A stretch of DNA of 64,000 nucleotides. It comes from Arthrobacter sp. S41. GTDB taxonomy: Bacteria; Actinomycetota; Actinomycetes; Actinomycetales; Micrococcaceae. The stretch's first letter is position 1. Each line of letters starts with the position of its first letter. The notes beneath the pieces were generated by a model, which was not told where the DNA came from, ran no database searches, and saw only the letters and a program-made list of their open reading frames with translations. Location: NCBI RefSeq assembly GCF_004320535.1, contig NZ_SIHY01000003.1, forward strand, positions 62,001 to 126,000, written 5' to 3'. Shown piece after piece: positions 55,827 to 63,984 of this stretch. A program made the translations under genes and the position numbers.

Positions 55827-56528
55827 ATCCAACCGCGCACTGAAAAAGGTCGACAGACGCAGGCCAAACTTTTGGCGACTGCCTTGGACTGTTTTGCCAT
55901 TGAGGGATACCGCGCATCAAGCATGCGGGTCATCGCTGCCAATGCTGGGGTAGCGCTTTCACATGCGTACTACTACTTCGAGTCCAAAGAAGACATCGTC
56001 GCGCAGCTGCTGCTGAACCTACGCAATGAGCAATTGCGGTTGTGCCAAGACGGGCTCGATGAGGGCAATACCTTAGAAACCAACATTCGCATCGTGCTGG
56101 AAGCTGGCGTGCAATCCTTGGCTCCCTATCATGAGTTCGGGCCGGCGTTTTTGAAGCTTTTGCTTTCTGGCGAGCATGCCAATGAAGAAGTAACCAAAAT
56201 TGAACTGATGATGTGGGAACAGGCTGTTGGTGGCGCTCGGCCTTTGCCTCCCCTAGGTATCCGCCGAGATCTCCCCCGGTTCTTGCTACTTGTTGCGCGG
56301 CAGGTGTTCACCGCGTGGGCCTTTGACCAGTCCCCTGAGCAACGACGTTCACATACGCTGATCAAAAATTTGGCACCTGTGGTCGCTAAATTTGCAGTGC
56401 TTTGCCGTCTGCCCGTAGTCCGTTCCCTCTTTGAAGACATTCTGTCTCTCATTGATCCGAAAACCGCTGGCAAGATGGAAACGGATCATTCGGTGAGCTC
56501 GGCGCTAAAGCGGTCTAAAGCTTCCTAG
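55827..56528 (+). CDS. TetR-family transcriptional regulator (no canonical start codon)
   Basis: About 230 residues. The DNA-binding domain is complete from TEKGRQTQAKLLATALDCF through EGYRASSMRVIAANAGVALSHAYYYF, so translation must begin at or before about 55836. The frame is open only back to 55803 and contains no ATG, GTG or TTG before the TTG at 55872, which would cut away half of helix 1. The ATC at 55827 has AAAGG nine bases upstream and is the best guess; a frameshift or sequence error is possible. The C-terminal domain resembles TetR proteins with FLLLVARQVFTAWAF. Target probably itself and a neighbour. Confidence 0.68.
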   Translation: MQPRTEKGRQTQAKLLATALDCFAIEGYRASSMRVIAANAGVALSHAYYYFESKEDIVAQLLLNLRNEQLRLCQDGLDEGNTLETNIRIVLEAGVQSLAPYHEFGPAFLKLLLSGEHANEEVTKIELMMWEQAVGGARPLPPLGIRRDLPRFLLLVARQVFTAWAFDQSPEQRRSHTLIKNLAPVVAKFAVLCRLPVVRSLFEDILSLIDPKTAGKMETDHSVSSALKRSKAS

Positions 56529-56652
56529 ATATCGGCTGTCCTCGCTGACAGAGAAATCCTAGAAACACAGTTGAGTATTGCCCAGTTTTTAGGCGTAAAG
56601 TCAGTGATGCCGATAGGTGACCCCTAGCGATTCAAAAGGAGAACGCAGCACT

Positions 56653-57267
56653 ATGAGCGGAACTGCGCGAGCACTACCAGGTTGGACCAGCGGCTACGCA
56701 TTATTGCGTGATCGTATTGCGTCTTTCCCTAACCAGCAGGAAATTCGTTCAGTGAATCAAAACGGCGACGACGTAGAGATCCTTCGTTACTGGCCTGATG
56801 ATTCATGGACCGCCCCGTCCGATGCACAGCGTTTGATCTTCTTGGGCCCAGCTAATGACAGCACCGTCGCAAAGTTACAGGGCGAGGGCTGGGAGCAAAG
56901 TGCAACCATGCACTTGCTAGCTGGTAAGCCAGAAGATGTAGAACAAGTCGTCAAGCTGGCGGACACCTCAGGGCTTTTTGAAGCTCCCATGGAAAACTAT
57001 GATGTTGTCGAGGTGACCGACTTTGACCGCCCGGTCGCCCGCGGACGAATGCACTTTGGTGCAACGTACGGTCTGCTCAGCGACCCGGACTTGTTCTCTC
57101 CCGATGATCCAGATGTCGCCCGCCGCGCGGTACTGGCCAACTTGGCCGGATCCGCTTTCAGCCATGGACTGCCTTGGCTACTGATGGTAGCTACGCAAGA
57201 GCATGCTGCTAGCTTGCCTGAAGGTTGGTCCAAAGCGACCACGCTGACTTTCTGGCAGCACAACTAA
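56653..57267 (+). CDS. Hypothetical protein, possibly GNAT-like
   Basis: 204 residues, acidic, without membrane segments or signal. AAGGAG precedes the ATG (11 bases). The C-terminal half (GRMHFGATYGLLSDPDLF, ARRAVLANLAGSAFSHGLPWLLMVATQEHAASL) recalls the acetyltransferase fold but no RxxGxG loop is present. I do not recognise the family. It precedes pdxK by 34 bases and may be transcribed with it. Confidence 0.7.
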   Translation: MSGTARALPGWTSGYALLRDRIASFPNQQEIRSVNQNGDDVEILRYWPDDSWTAPSDAQRLIFLGPANDSTVAKLQGEGWEQSATMHLLAGKPEDVEQVVKLADTSGLFEAPMENYDVVEVTDFDRPVARGRMHFGATYGLLSDPDLFSPDDPDVARRAVLANLAGSAFSHGLPWLLMVATQEHAASLPEGWSKATTLTFWQHN

Positions 57268-57301
57268 CCGTTCGAAATCCGTACTACATTCAATTGAGAC
57301 T

Positions 57302-58123
57302 ATGACTAATACAAACATTGTTGCTCCAGCCATAACCTTGACTATCGCAGGTTCCGAAGCCACCGGCGGTGCAGGTGCTCAGGCCGATTTGAAGACTTTC
57401 CAGGAACTGGGAACCTACGGCATCGTTGCCCTGACTTGCATTGTCTCCTTTGATCCTAAGGATTCGTGGAACCACCGCTTTGTGCCAGTCGATCAGCAGG
57501 TCATTGCAGATCAGCTCGAAGCAATCCAAACTTGCTACGAAGACAAGTTGAGCACCGTCAAGCTCGGCATGATGGGTTCACCAGCAACCATCAACACCGT
57601 GGCCACCGCATTGAAGTCCCAGAAGTGGGACAACGTTTTGCTGGACCCAGTTTTGATCTGCAAGGGTCAGGAACCTGGCCACGCACTGGATACCGACGAA
57701 GCGTTGAAGGCCGAACTGCTGCCATTAGCTACCTTCGTGACCCCAAACCACTTTGAAGCAGAACAGCTTTCCGGACTGAAGATCAGCACCGAAGAAGATC
57801 TGGTCGAAGCAACCAAGAAGATTCACGAAATCTCCGGCGCTGCAGTATTGGCCAAGGGTGGGGTACGCATCGCTGGCGAAGACGCTATTGATGTCTTCTA
57901 CGACGGCACAACCCTAGAAATTCTTCGCGAAAAGAAGATCGGCGAAGTCGCCGTTTCAGGTGCTGGTTGCTCACTGGCAGCAGCCGTGACCGCGGAGCTC
58001 GCCAAGGGCGCTACCGCGCTGGAAGCTGCCCGCACGGCTAAGGCCTTTGTTACCGAGGGCATTCGCAACCGCGTTTCGGGAAACACCCCATTTGATGCCT
58101 TGTGGCAGGGTGGACGCCGCTAA
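57302..58123 (+). CDS. pdxK: Pyridoxine kinase, ThiD-type
   Basis: Ribokinase-fold vitamin B6 kinase of 273 residues. It has TIAGSEATGGAGAQADLKTF, TCIVSFDPKDSWNH, KLGMMGSPATI, VLLDPVLICKG and the anion hole with catalytic cysteine in VSGAGCSLAAAV. This is the PdxK/ThiD-like form of Gram-positives; a role in hydroxymethylpyrimidine phosphorylation cannot be excluded. Followed by a strong hairpin at 58150-58189. Confidence 0.88.
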   Translation: MTNTNIVAPAITLTIAGSEATGGAGAQADLKTFQELGTYGIVALTCIVSFDPKDSWNHRFVPVDQQVIADQLEAIQTCYEDKLSTVKLGMMGSPATINTVATALKSQKWDNVLLDPVLICKGQEPGHALDTDEALKAELLPLATFVTPNHFEAEQLSGLKISTEEDLVEATKKIHEISGAAVLAKGGVRIAGEDAIDVFYDGTTLEILREKKIGEVAVSGAGCSLAAAVTAELAKGATALEAARTAKAFVTEGIRNRVSGNTPFDALWQGGRR

Positions 58124-58149
58124 GCCCGGGGTCAAAACCTGATTCACCA

Positions 58150-58189
58150 TGGTGCCGGTCGCATTCATTATTGAATGCGACCGGCACCA
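58150..58189. terminator. 18-base hairpin after pdxK
   Basis: GGTGCCGGTCGCATTCA pairs perfectly with its complement across TTAT, with one more T/A pair outside. No T-run follows. It isolates pdxK from the fbp leader region. Confidence 0.75.
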
Positions 58190-58211
58190 CGTTTAAGCGT
58201 GATCACGCTCA

Positions 58212-58241
58212 TTGGCAAGTTTCGATCACTCTTGCTACGGT
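58212..58241 (+). promoter_or_regulatory. Promoter of the fbp leader
   Basis: TTGGCA (58212-58217) and TACGGT (58236-58241) are 18 bases apart. Transcription would begin near 58248, giving a leader of about 250 bases before the FBP gene. Confidence 0.55.
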
Positions 58242-58297
58242 TGCTTTAGAACATTTATTTCGATGCGTGAATAGGTCACGGGAAAGGGCGGTCGGCT

Positions 58298-58354
58298 ATG
58301 CAAGCCACTTTGACGCTCCACCCGTTCGTCTGCGCGTCGAACGGGGTTAGCTAG
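58298..58354 (+). CDS. Putative 18-residue leader peptide
   Basis: Open frame MQATLTLHPFVCASNGVS with GGAAAGGG nine bases before its ATG. It ends eight bases before the antiterminator arm and 27 before the terminator. A three-codon frame (ATG CGT GAA TAG, 58263-58274) lies upstream of it. An internal hairpin CCCGTTCG/CGAACGGG (58321-58328 with 58338-58345) would be melted by translation. Coding function is regulatory if real; the evidence is position and SD only. Confidence 0.55.
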   Translation: MQATLTLHPFVCASNGVS

Positions 58355-58361
58355 AAAGTCT

Positions 58362-58414
58362 CCCGCCAAAGGTTTAGGCCTGCGGGCTTTGATTGGCGCA
58401 CCCGCATCTTTTTT
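58362..58414 (+). promoter_or_regulatory. Candidate attenuator (antiterminator and terminator arms)
   Basis: TGCGGG (58381-58386) can pair with CCCGCA (58401-58406), which is followed by TCTTTTTT (58407-58414), an intrinsic terminator. The same GCGGG can pair instead with CCCGC (58362-58366), reinforced by AGG/CCT (58370-58372 with 58379-58381). The structures are mutually exclusive. A ribosome finishing the leader peptide would cover the CCCGC arm, leaving the terminator free. Confidence 0.6.
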
Positions 58415-58495
58415 ACGTTGCAGACCTCAGTCTCCCTTTTTTGACTAAAACTTCCGTGCGCCCTTTTTCTGTGCGCGGATAATTTGAGGATTATC

Positions 58496-58984
58496 ATGCA
58501 GCCATTGACCGAAAAAATCATTCGCTCATCTTTCGTTAACGCCACCCGCCAAGAAGCAAAGCGACTGACGCTTCCAGAGAACTTCGCCACCCTGGACTGG
58601 GATTCCATGGAGTACTTGGGTTGGCGAGATTCCAAGTTGCAGCAGCGCGGTTACCTGTTCCACACCGATAGTTCAGGAAACACCCGTGGCATCTTGTTGC
58701 GCCCAGCAAGTGGCGAGCGCAAGCCGACCAACGTCACCATGTGCGAGATGTGCCGAGACGTCAACATTCCTGTTGCCGTGGGCATGTGGACCACACGCAA
58801 AGCTGGACAGGCCGGACGTGACGGTGACACCTTGGGCACCTTGATTTGCCTGAACTTCGAATGCTCACGCAATGTGCGCATTCCACCTCCAAAAAATCCG
58901 ATCTACCCGGATCCAATGGTGGTTGTTGCCGAACGCATCGAGCTACTCGACGAGCGAGTTCATAGCTTCTTGAACCGCCTCTAA
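58496..58984 (+). CDS. FBP-domain EF-G-binding protein (FusB-like)
   Basis: 162-residue protein with the FBP domain of the FusB/fibronectin-binding family. The zinc treble-clef ligands are C83, C86 (TMCEMCRD), C118 and C123 (LICLNFECSRN). FusB-type proteins bind EF-G on the ribosome and rescue translation from fusidic acid. The ATG at 58496 follows TGAGG by a short space. The long leader with leader peptide and terminator suggests expression responds to translation stress. Followed by a 97-base inverted element. Confidence 0.85.
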   Translation: MQPLTEKIIRSSFVNATRQEAKRLTLPENFATLDWDSMEYLGWRDSKLQQRGYLFHTDSSGNTRGILLRPASGERKPTNVTMCEMCRDVNIPVAVGMWTTRKAGQAGRDGDTLGTLICLNFECSRNVRIPPPKNPIYPDPMVVVAERIELLDERVHSFLNRL

Positions 58985-59024
58985 CCACGGCTCATAGCAT
59001 CTAGGTTCACCTCGATGGACCAAC

Positions 59025-59121
59025 AACAAACCCGCCTAGCATTAGCCAACTGCTGAGTAACAATGCGTCTATTTTTTCTAAAAAATCGACGCGCTCGGTC
59101 GCTAACGCTGGGCGGGTTTGT
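59025..59121. repeat. 97-base palindromic element
   Basis: Ends of 21 bases are inverted copies with 19 of 21 identical (ACAAACCCGCC...TTAGC and its complement at 59101-59121). Inside lies GCGTC/GACGC with an A/T stem (59065-59092). It could be a large terminator for fbp or a miniature mobile element; no target duplication is evident. Confidence 0.55.
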
Positions 59122-59199
59122 CGCGGTGGTGCGCGGATTTTATTGTGAAACCGCCAAGCCACGCACGATACCGTTTACAGAAAATTATTCAACAACCCC

Positions 59200-59227
59200 T
59201 TGATATATGCTGTGGGTCACCTAGGAT
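59200..59227 (+). promoter_or_regulatory. Promoter of the subtilisin gene
   Basis: TTGATA (59200-59205) and TAGGAT (59222-59227) at 16 bases. The transcript would have a leader of about 120 bases before the ATG at 59354. Confidence 0.5.
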
Positions 59228-59353
59228 TCCTAGCTATAGGCCCTCGTACTAGCGGACGTGGGCCTCGGACGATCATCAAAGCTCGCACCGCTTTGCCATT
59301 TTCGCCCGCCCATGACGGGAGCACTACCGCTATCCAGCCCAGCTAGGAGAATC

Positions 59354-62300
59354 ATGGTCACTCGGCGCACGCAACGAGTGCCGCGTCTGATCTTGGGGTC
59401 AGCCACTGCACTTGCAATGGCTGTCACCTTGTCAGGACCGGCAAGTGCAGCAGGTATCCCCCAACCAGCAGATGGCGAACAAGCTTTCTCGCTACCAATT
59501 AGCGACACCCAGGCGCTATCAAAACTGAAGGTTTCAGGGCCACTAGCTAAGGCCAGCGGCAAGGTATCCGTCTTTGTCCAATTTGAGGGCGACGGAGCAT
59601 TTGAAACCGTCAAAAAATCAGGCAAGAAAAAAGATGCTGCCAAGGTAAAGAAGATGGACAAGGACGTTAAGGCCAAGGGCAAGCAGCTCGCCGCCGAGTC
59701 CAAGTCTTCAATCATCTACACCACCCACAATGCATTGCAGGGTGTGGCGCTGACCGGTGACGCGGATAATCTGCGAAAGCTCGCTGAACGTAGTGACGTA
59801 GCAAAAATCAGTTCCATCGTTCCAAAGAAGCCTTCCAACCGCTCGTCGGTCGTTGATACCGGGGCCTTGGAATCTTGGAAGTCCTTGGACAAGACCGGTA
59901 AAGGCGTCAAGGTAGCTGTACTGGATACCGGCGTTGATTACACCCACGCAAGCTTCGGTGGGCCAGGTACCTTGGAAGCCTATAAGCAAGCCCAAGCATC
60001 AACGGAACTTCCTTCTGCAGAATCAAAACTGCGCGACGGCGATAAGTTCATTGGTGGCTGGGACCTTGTTGGCGATGACTACAACGCTAACGATGCCGAT
60101 GACACCTACCAGCCGATTCCGCACCCAGACCCCAACCCATTGGACTGTGAAGCAGCCGGCCACGGTTCCCACGTTGCGGGCACCACCGCAGGCTACGGCG
60201 TAAACGCAGATGGTTCCACCTTCACCGGAAAATACTCGGACCTTGATGCCAAGGCCCTATCAGAGATGAAAGTTGGCCCCGGCTCCGCTCCGGAAGCACA
60301 GCTCATCGGCATTCGCGTCTTTGGCTGTTCCGGCTCCTCATCGGTAGTGGGCCAGGCACTGGATTACGTTCTGGATCCCAACGGTGACGGCGATTTCTCC
60401 GACCGCGCCCAGGTAGTGAACATGTCTTTGGGTTCAGATCACTCACCTACCGAGGATCCGGAAAACGACATTGTTGATGCCCTGACCAAGGCCGGCATCC
60501 TCTCGGTAGTAGCCTCGGGTAACGCAGGAGATGTCACCGACGTCGGCGGTTCGCCAGGTAACTCGCGATCCTCACTGACCGTAGCCAACTCGGTAGGCTC
60601 ACACGTCACCCTGGATAAAATCCAGATTGATGGACCAAGTGATGTTGCCGGTTCGGCCTCCGGACAGTACTCCGCAAACTTCAACTACACCAAGGCTGAT
60701 GCTGCTGCGCTCTCGGGCGATGTAGTTATGGCCCCGGCTGGCAATGAATTTGGTTGCGAGCCATTCGAAGCAGGTTCTCTGGAAGGCAAGTGGGTTTGGC
60801 TCAAGTGGAGCGAGAACGGCGAATTCCCTTGTGGATCCGGCGCTCGCTTCAACAACGCTGAAGCCGCCGGTGCCACCGGAGTGCTCTTGGATTCCGAGGC
60901 TAACCTCTTCGACGCTGGCATTGCCGGTAACGCTACGATCCCAGGTGCTCAGTTCACTTTGGATCAGTCCGAAAAATTGCGTCCAGCTGCTGAAGCCGGA
61001 ACGTTGAAGGTTACCCTGTCCCCTGATTTTGTTGGAGCCTCCTCCAGCGAATCAGGAGCAGGTGACACGCTGAACTCCTCATCATCGCGTGGCGTACACG
61101 GCACCAACGGTGTGGTGAAGCCAGACGTAGCAGCCCCAGGTACGCAGATTAGCTCGGTAGGCGTCGGAACCGGCACAGGTACCGCAGTCATGTCGGGCAC
61201 CTCGATGGCTACCCCACTGGTTGCAGGTATCGCAGCTCTGGTTCTTCAGGACAGCGACTACACCCCGTACCAGGCTAAGAGCGTCATCATGAATACCGCT
61301 GCCACCGATATCAAGGCAGCCAATGGCGAAGCTTATGGACCAAACCGTGTGGGTGCTGGCCGAGTGATGGCCGATGCTGCATTGGATACTCCAGCATTTG
61401 CCTACGATTCTGAAGCACCGGATCTGACCAGCGTGGTCTTTGGCGTGATTGAGCTTGACGGTAAGAAGGGCTACTCCGCACAGCGCAAGATCACCGTGAA
61501 GAACACCAGCGACAAGGCTCAGACCTACAAGGCTGACTACGTAGCTGCAACCCAGATCCCGGGCGCAAGCTACACCTTGGATCAAAACAGCGTTACTGTC
61601 CCAGCTGGCGGCACCGCCGAGTTGACGGTGACCTTGAAGGTTGATCCGCAGCAGTGGACTAAGACCATCGATCCAACGATGGAAACCACTCAGTCCGGTT
61701 TGGCTCGCACGTGGATTGCCGACACTACCGGTCGCGTTGAGCTGACCAGCAGTGACGCTCCAACCTTGCGTGTTCCTGTACAGGCTGCTCCAAAGCTGAC
61801 CTCGGATATGTCCGGGTCGGTCAAGAAGCTGAAGAAGGGTTCTAACACCACCTCGCTGAAGCTCAAGGGCAAGGACATCACCGCTGGTGAAGGCGCTACC
61901 GAGGTTACCTCGTTGCTTGGTGCCTTTGAACTTGGTGCTTCCAGCGATCGCGGCGACGCTTCGCTGGATGCCATTCCTGCAGCACGTTCCATGGACCTGC
62001 AGTACGTCGGTGCATCAAGCACTGCACCTCGTACCGGTGTGGCCGATGGTCAGTTGAACATCGGTATTTCCACTTGGGAGAACTGGGCTCACCTAGCCGG
62101 TGGCACCGAGCTGGACGTTGAGATTGATACCAATAGCGATGGCAAGGCAGACTTTGTCACCTTCACCACCGTGATGGACGAGATTGATCTGGATCTGGCA
62201 GCAACCTTCGATCTGGCGACCGGCGAACAGGTTGATCTTCAGCCAGTGAACGGTGTGCTTGGCGATGTTGATGCCAACACCTTTGACACCAATACGGCAA

Positions 62301-62641
62301 TCCTGCCAGTCTCCCTCTCGGCCCTTGGCCTGGATGAAGATGCTGCAGATATCTCCTACCGTGTCCTTGGCTACACCTGGTACAACACCGATGACGGTGG
62401 CTCCATGGTTCCGGTAGATCAGACCGACTGGATCAACTTCAACGTGGCAACCCCACAGGTTGATTTTGGTGCAGAAGGTTCACTGCTTACCGACCTAAAG
62501 GGCAACACGATTCCGGTCACCGTAGCCGACAGCGCCAAGGCTTCCAAGGCACTGCTGCTGCACCTGCACAACGCTGATACCAAGCGTGCCCAGGTACTGG
62601 ATATCGTTTCCGGTAACACCGGAAAGCCGAAGAGCAACTAG
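59354..62641 (+). CDS. Secreted subtilisin-like serine protease (S8)
   Basis: 1095-residue exported protease. A signal peptide (RLILGSATALAMAVTLSGPA) ends around residue 33; an I9 inhibitor prodomain follows (about 70-165). The catalytic triad is D191 (VLDTGVDYTH), H270 (GHGSHVAGT) and S617 (SGTSMATP). A protease-associated (PA) domain is inserted between His and Ser, about residues 470-560. The last 450 residues are beta-rich (Fn3-like) and end without a membrane anchor or sorting signal. AGGAG precedes the ATG. The long upstream in-frame extension is untranslated leader. Confidence 0.92.
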   Translation: MVTRRTQRVPRLILGSATALAMAVTLSGPASAAGIPQPADGEQAFSLPISDTQALSKLKVSGPLAKASGKVSVFVQFEGDGAFETVKKSGKKKDAAKVKKMDKDVKAKGKQLAAESKSSIIYTTHNALQGVALTGDADNLRKLAERSDVAKISSIVPKKPSNRSSVVDTGALESWKSLDKTGKGVKVAVLDTGVDYTHASFGGPGTLEAYKQAQASTELPSAESKLRDGDKFIGGWDLVGDDYNANDADDTYQPIPHPDPNPLDCEAAGHGSHVAGTTAGYGVNADGSTFTGKYSDLDAKALSEMKVGPGSAPEAQLIGIRVFGCSGSSSVVGQALDYVLDPNGDGDFSDRAQVVNMSLGSDHSPTEDPENDIVDALTKAGILSVVASGNAGDVTDVGGSPGNSRSSLTVANSVGSHVTLDKIQIDGPSDVAGSASGQYSANFNYTKADAAALSGDVVMAPAGNEFGCEPFEAGSLEGKWVWLKWSENGEFPCGSGARFNNAEAAGATGVLLDSEANLFDAGIAGNATIPGAQFTLDQSEKLRPAAEAGTLKVTLSPDFVGASSSESGAGDTLNSSSSRGVHGTNGVVKPDVAAPGTQISSVGVGTGTGTAVMSGTSMATPLVAGIAALVLQDSDYTPYQAKSVIMNTAATDIKAANGEAYGPNRVGAGRVMADAALDTPAFAYDSEAPDLTSVVFGVIELDGKKGYSAQRKITVKNTSDKAQTYKADYVAATQIPGASYTLDQNSVTVPAGGTAELTVTLKVDPQQWTKTIDPTMETTQSGLARTWIADTTGRVELTSSDAPTLRVPVQAAPKLTSDMSGSVKKLKKGSNTTSLKLKGKDITAGEGATEVTSLLGAFELGASSDRGDASLDAIPAARSMDLQYVGASSTAPRTGVADGQLNIGISTWENWAHLAGGTELDVEIDTNSDGKADFVTFTTVMDEIDLDLAATFDLATGEQVDLQPVNGVLGDVDANTFDTNTAILPVSLSALGLDEDAADISYRVLGYTWYNTDDGGSMVPVDQTDWINFNVATPQVDFGAEGSLLTDLKGNTIPVTVADSAKASKALLLHLHNADTKRAQVLDIVSGNTGKPKSN

Positions 62642-62662
62642 TCTTCAGTTTTCCCTAGACCG

Positions 62663-62710
62663 GGTCCGGGGCACTTTCCTAGCGAGTAGGAAAGTGCCCC
62701 GGACCTTTTT
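62663..62710 (+). terminator. Intrinsic terminator of the subtilisin gene
   Basis: GGTCCGGGGCACTTTCCT pairs with AGGAAAGTGCCCCGGACC across a seven-base loop, followed by five T residues. Confidence 0.93.
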
Positions 62711-62730
62711 AATGCCACGGTTTTTCTCAG

Positions 62731-63984
62731 CTAGCCAGCTTGGTCTAATTTAGCTTCCAGAATCAGCACTGCCGCTTCACGAACTTGGTCGGCGAACTTC
62801 TTTTCCTCGTTAGCTTCTTTGGCTAACGCTTTAGCCATGGTGATCGCCGGGCTAGATTTGACGCACAGTGGCACGGTGCCGCCGGCGGCTACAAACTTCA
62901 CTGCGCGCTGACCGACCGCTACCTGCGCCACTTGTTTGGCTTCGCACAGATCATCGGAAATCACCACACCCTGATAACCCAGTTTTTGGCGCAGCAGACC
63001 GGTGATGACCTTCTTTGAAAACGGCGCTTCGTTCTGCGCATCATTTTTTGTGTAGCGGGCGTTGGAGATCATGACCCACGAGTTACCCTGGCTAATCGCC
63101 TGCTTAAAGGGTTCAAGATCGGTGGCGTCTGCACCGATCTCGGTGTCCGTGACACCACTGGAGGTATCGGTATTTTTGGCCACCCTGCCCAGTCCTGGGA
63201 AGTGCTTAACTACCGGCTGCACTCCGGCGTCATTCAACGCGTCGTTCACTGTGCCGATGGCTTGAGAAACTTCGCCGGCAGTATTGCCATACTGTCGCCC
63301 GAAATAACCGATCGGTGCGTTGCTGGTGCCAACTTTGGCTGGAACCACATCGGCGACCGGTGCGAGGTTTACATTGATGCCAGCCTCAGCAAGCTCCGCG
63401 CCGACTTTTTTGATGTTCGTGGCCTGTTTGCCCGAGGACCATTGGCCTTGCTGCGCGGCGGCCGGCAGATTGGTAAAACCTGTCCCCTGCAGGACCCGAA
63501 CAAATCCACCTTCTTGATCGGTGGCCACCCACACCGGTAAATCATCGGGGACATTGGATTTCAGGCGCTTGGTGATGATAGCGGTTCGCGCCGCTGTTTT
63601 TTTCACCGAGAGTTGCGAACGTCCGCGCAAGAAAACATTGGTGATGCCCTGTTTCTCCATGGCTTTCAGTTCAGTGCTACTGGCACCCGTGGCAGGGACT
63701 CCAGCCATCACCAGGCTGGCCGTTTGTTGCTCAACGGACAGTTGATCAACAAGTTCCTCGGCCTGTTCACGAGACGTAGGCGCCTGCGGTGTTTGGGCAG
63801 CGGCGGAGCTACTTTGGGTGCTGTCCTCAGAGGACGTTGCTGATGGTGCAGATCCATTGTTACTTGAAGAGCTGGCTTTTGGAGAGCTCTGCGTACTGGT
63901 CTCGGAACTTGGCGAACTGCAACTGGTCAGCATGAGCATGGCAAGCATTCCCAGCGACATGAGCTGTCTGACGTGAGGGGTCAT
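62731..63984 (-). CDS. GH3-family lipoprotein (beta-N-acetylhexosaminidase NagZ-like)
   Basis: 417 residues. Lipobox LTSCSS near residue 22 and a serine/threonine-rich linker (about 25-70), then a glycoside hydrolase 3 domain: VWVATDQEGGFVRVL, NLAPVADV, KHFPGLGR (the KHFPG active-site segment) and VVISDDLCE with the nucleophile aspartate. It probably acts on cell-wall N-acetylglucosamine-linked sugars outside the membrane. GAGAGG lies eight bases before the ATG. It is the last gene before the window end and faces the subtilisin terminator. Confidence 0.88.
   Translation of the reverse strand: MTPHVRQLMSLGMLAMLMLTSCSSPSSETSTQSSPKASSSSNNGSAPSATSSEDSTQSSSAAAQTPQAPTSREQAEELVDQLSVEQQTASLVMAGVPATGASSTELKAMEKQGITNVFLRGRSQLSVKKTAARTAIITKRLKSNVPDDLPVWVATDQEGGFVRVLQGTGFTNLPAAAQQGQWSSGKQATNIKKVGAELAEAGINVNLAPVADVVPAKVGTSNAPIGYFGRQYGNTAGEVSQAIGTVNDALNDAGVQPVVKHFPGLGRVAKNTDTSSGVTDTEIGADATDLEPFKQAISQGNSWVMISNARYTKNDAQNEAPFSKKVITGLLRQKLGYQGVVISDDLCEAKQVAQVAVGQRAVKFVAAGGTVPLCVKSSPAITMAKALAKEANEEKKFADQVREAAVLILEAKLDQAG

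Noticed and set aside
55872-56528. TTG at 55872 as the start of the TetR gene
   Set aside because: It would remove half of the first conserved helix (RQTQAKLL), which is encoded in the same frame immediately upstream.
58351-58635. 94-codon minus-strand open frame over the fbp leader
   Set aside because: It overlaps the attenuator structures and the FBP gene, with no family likeness.
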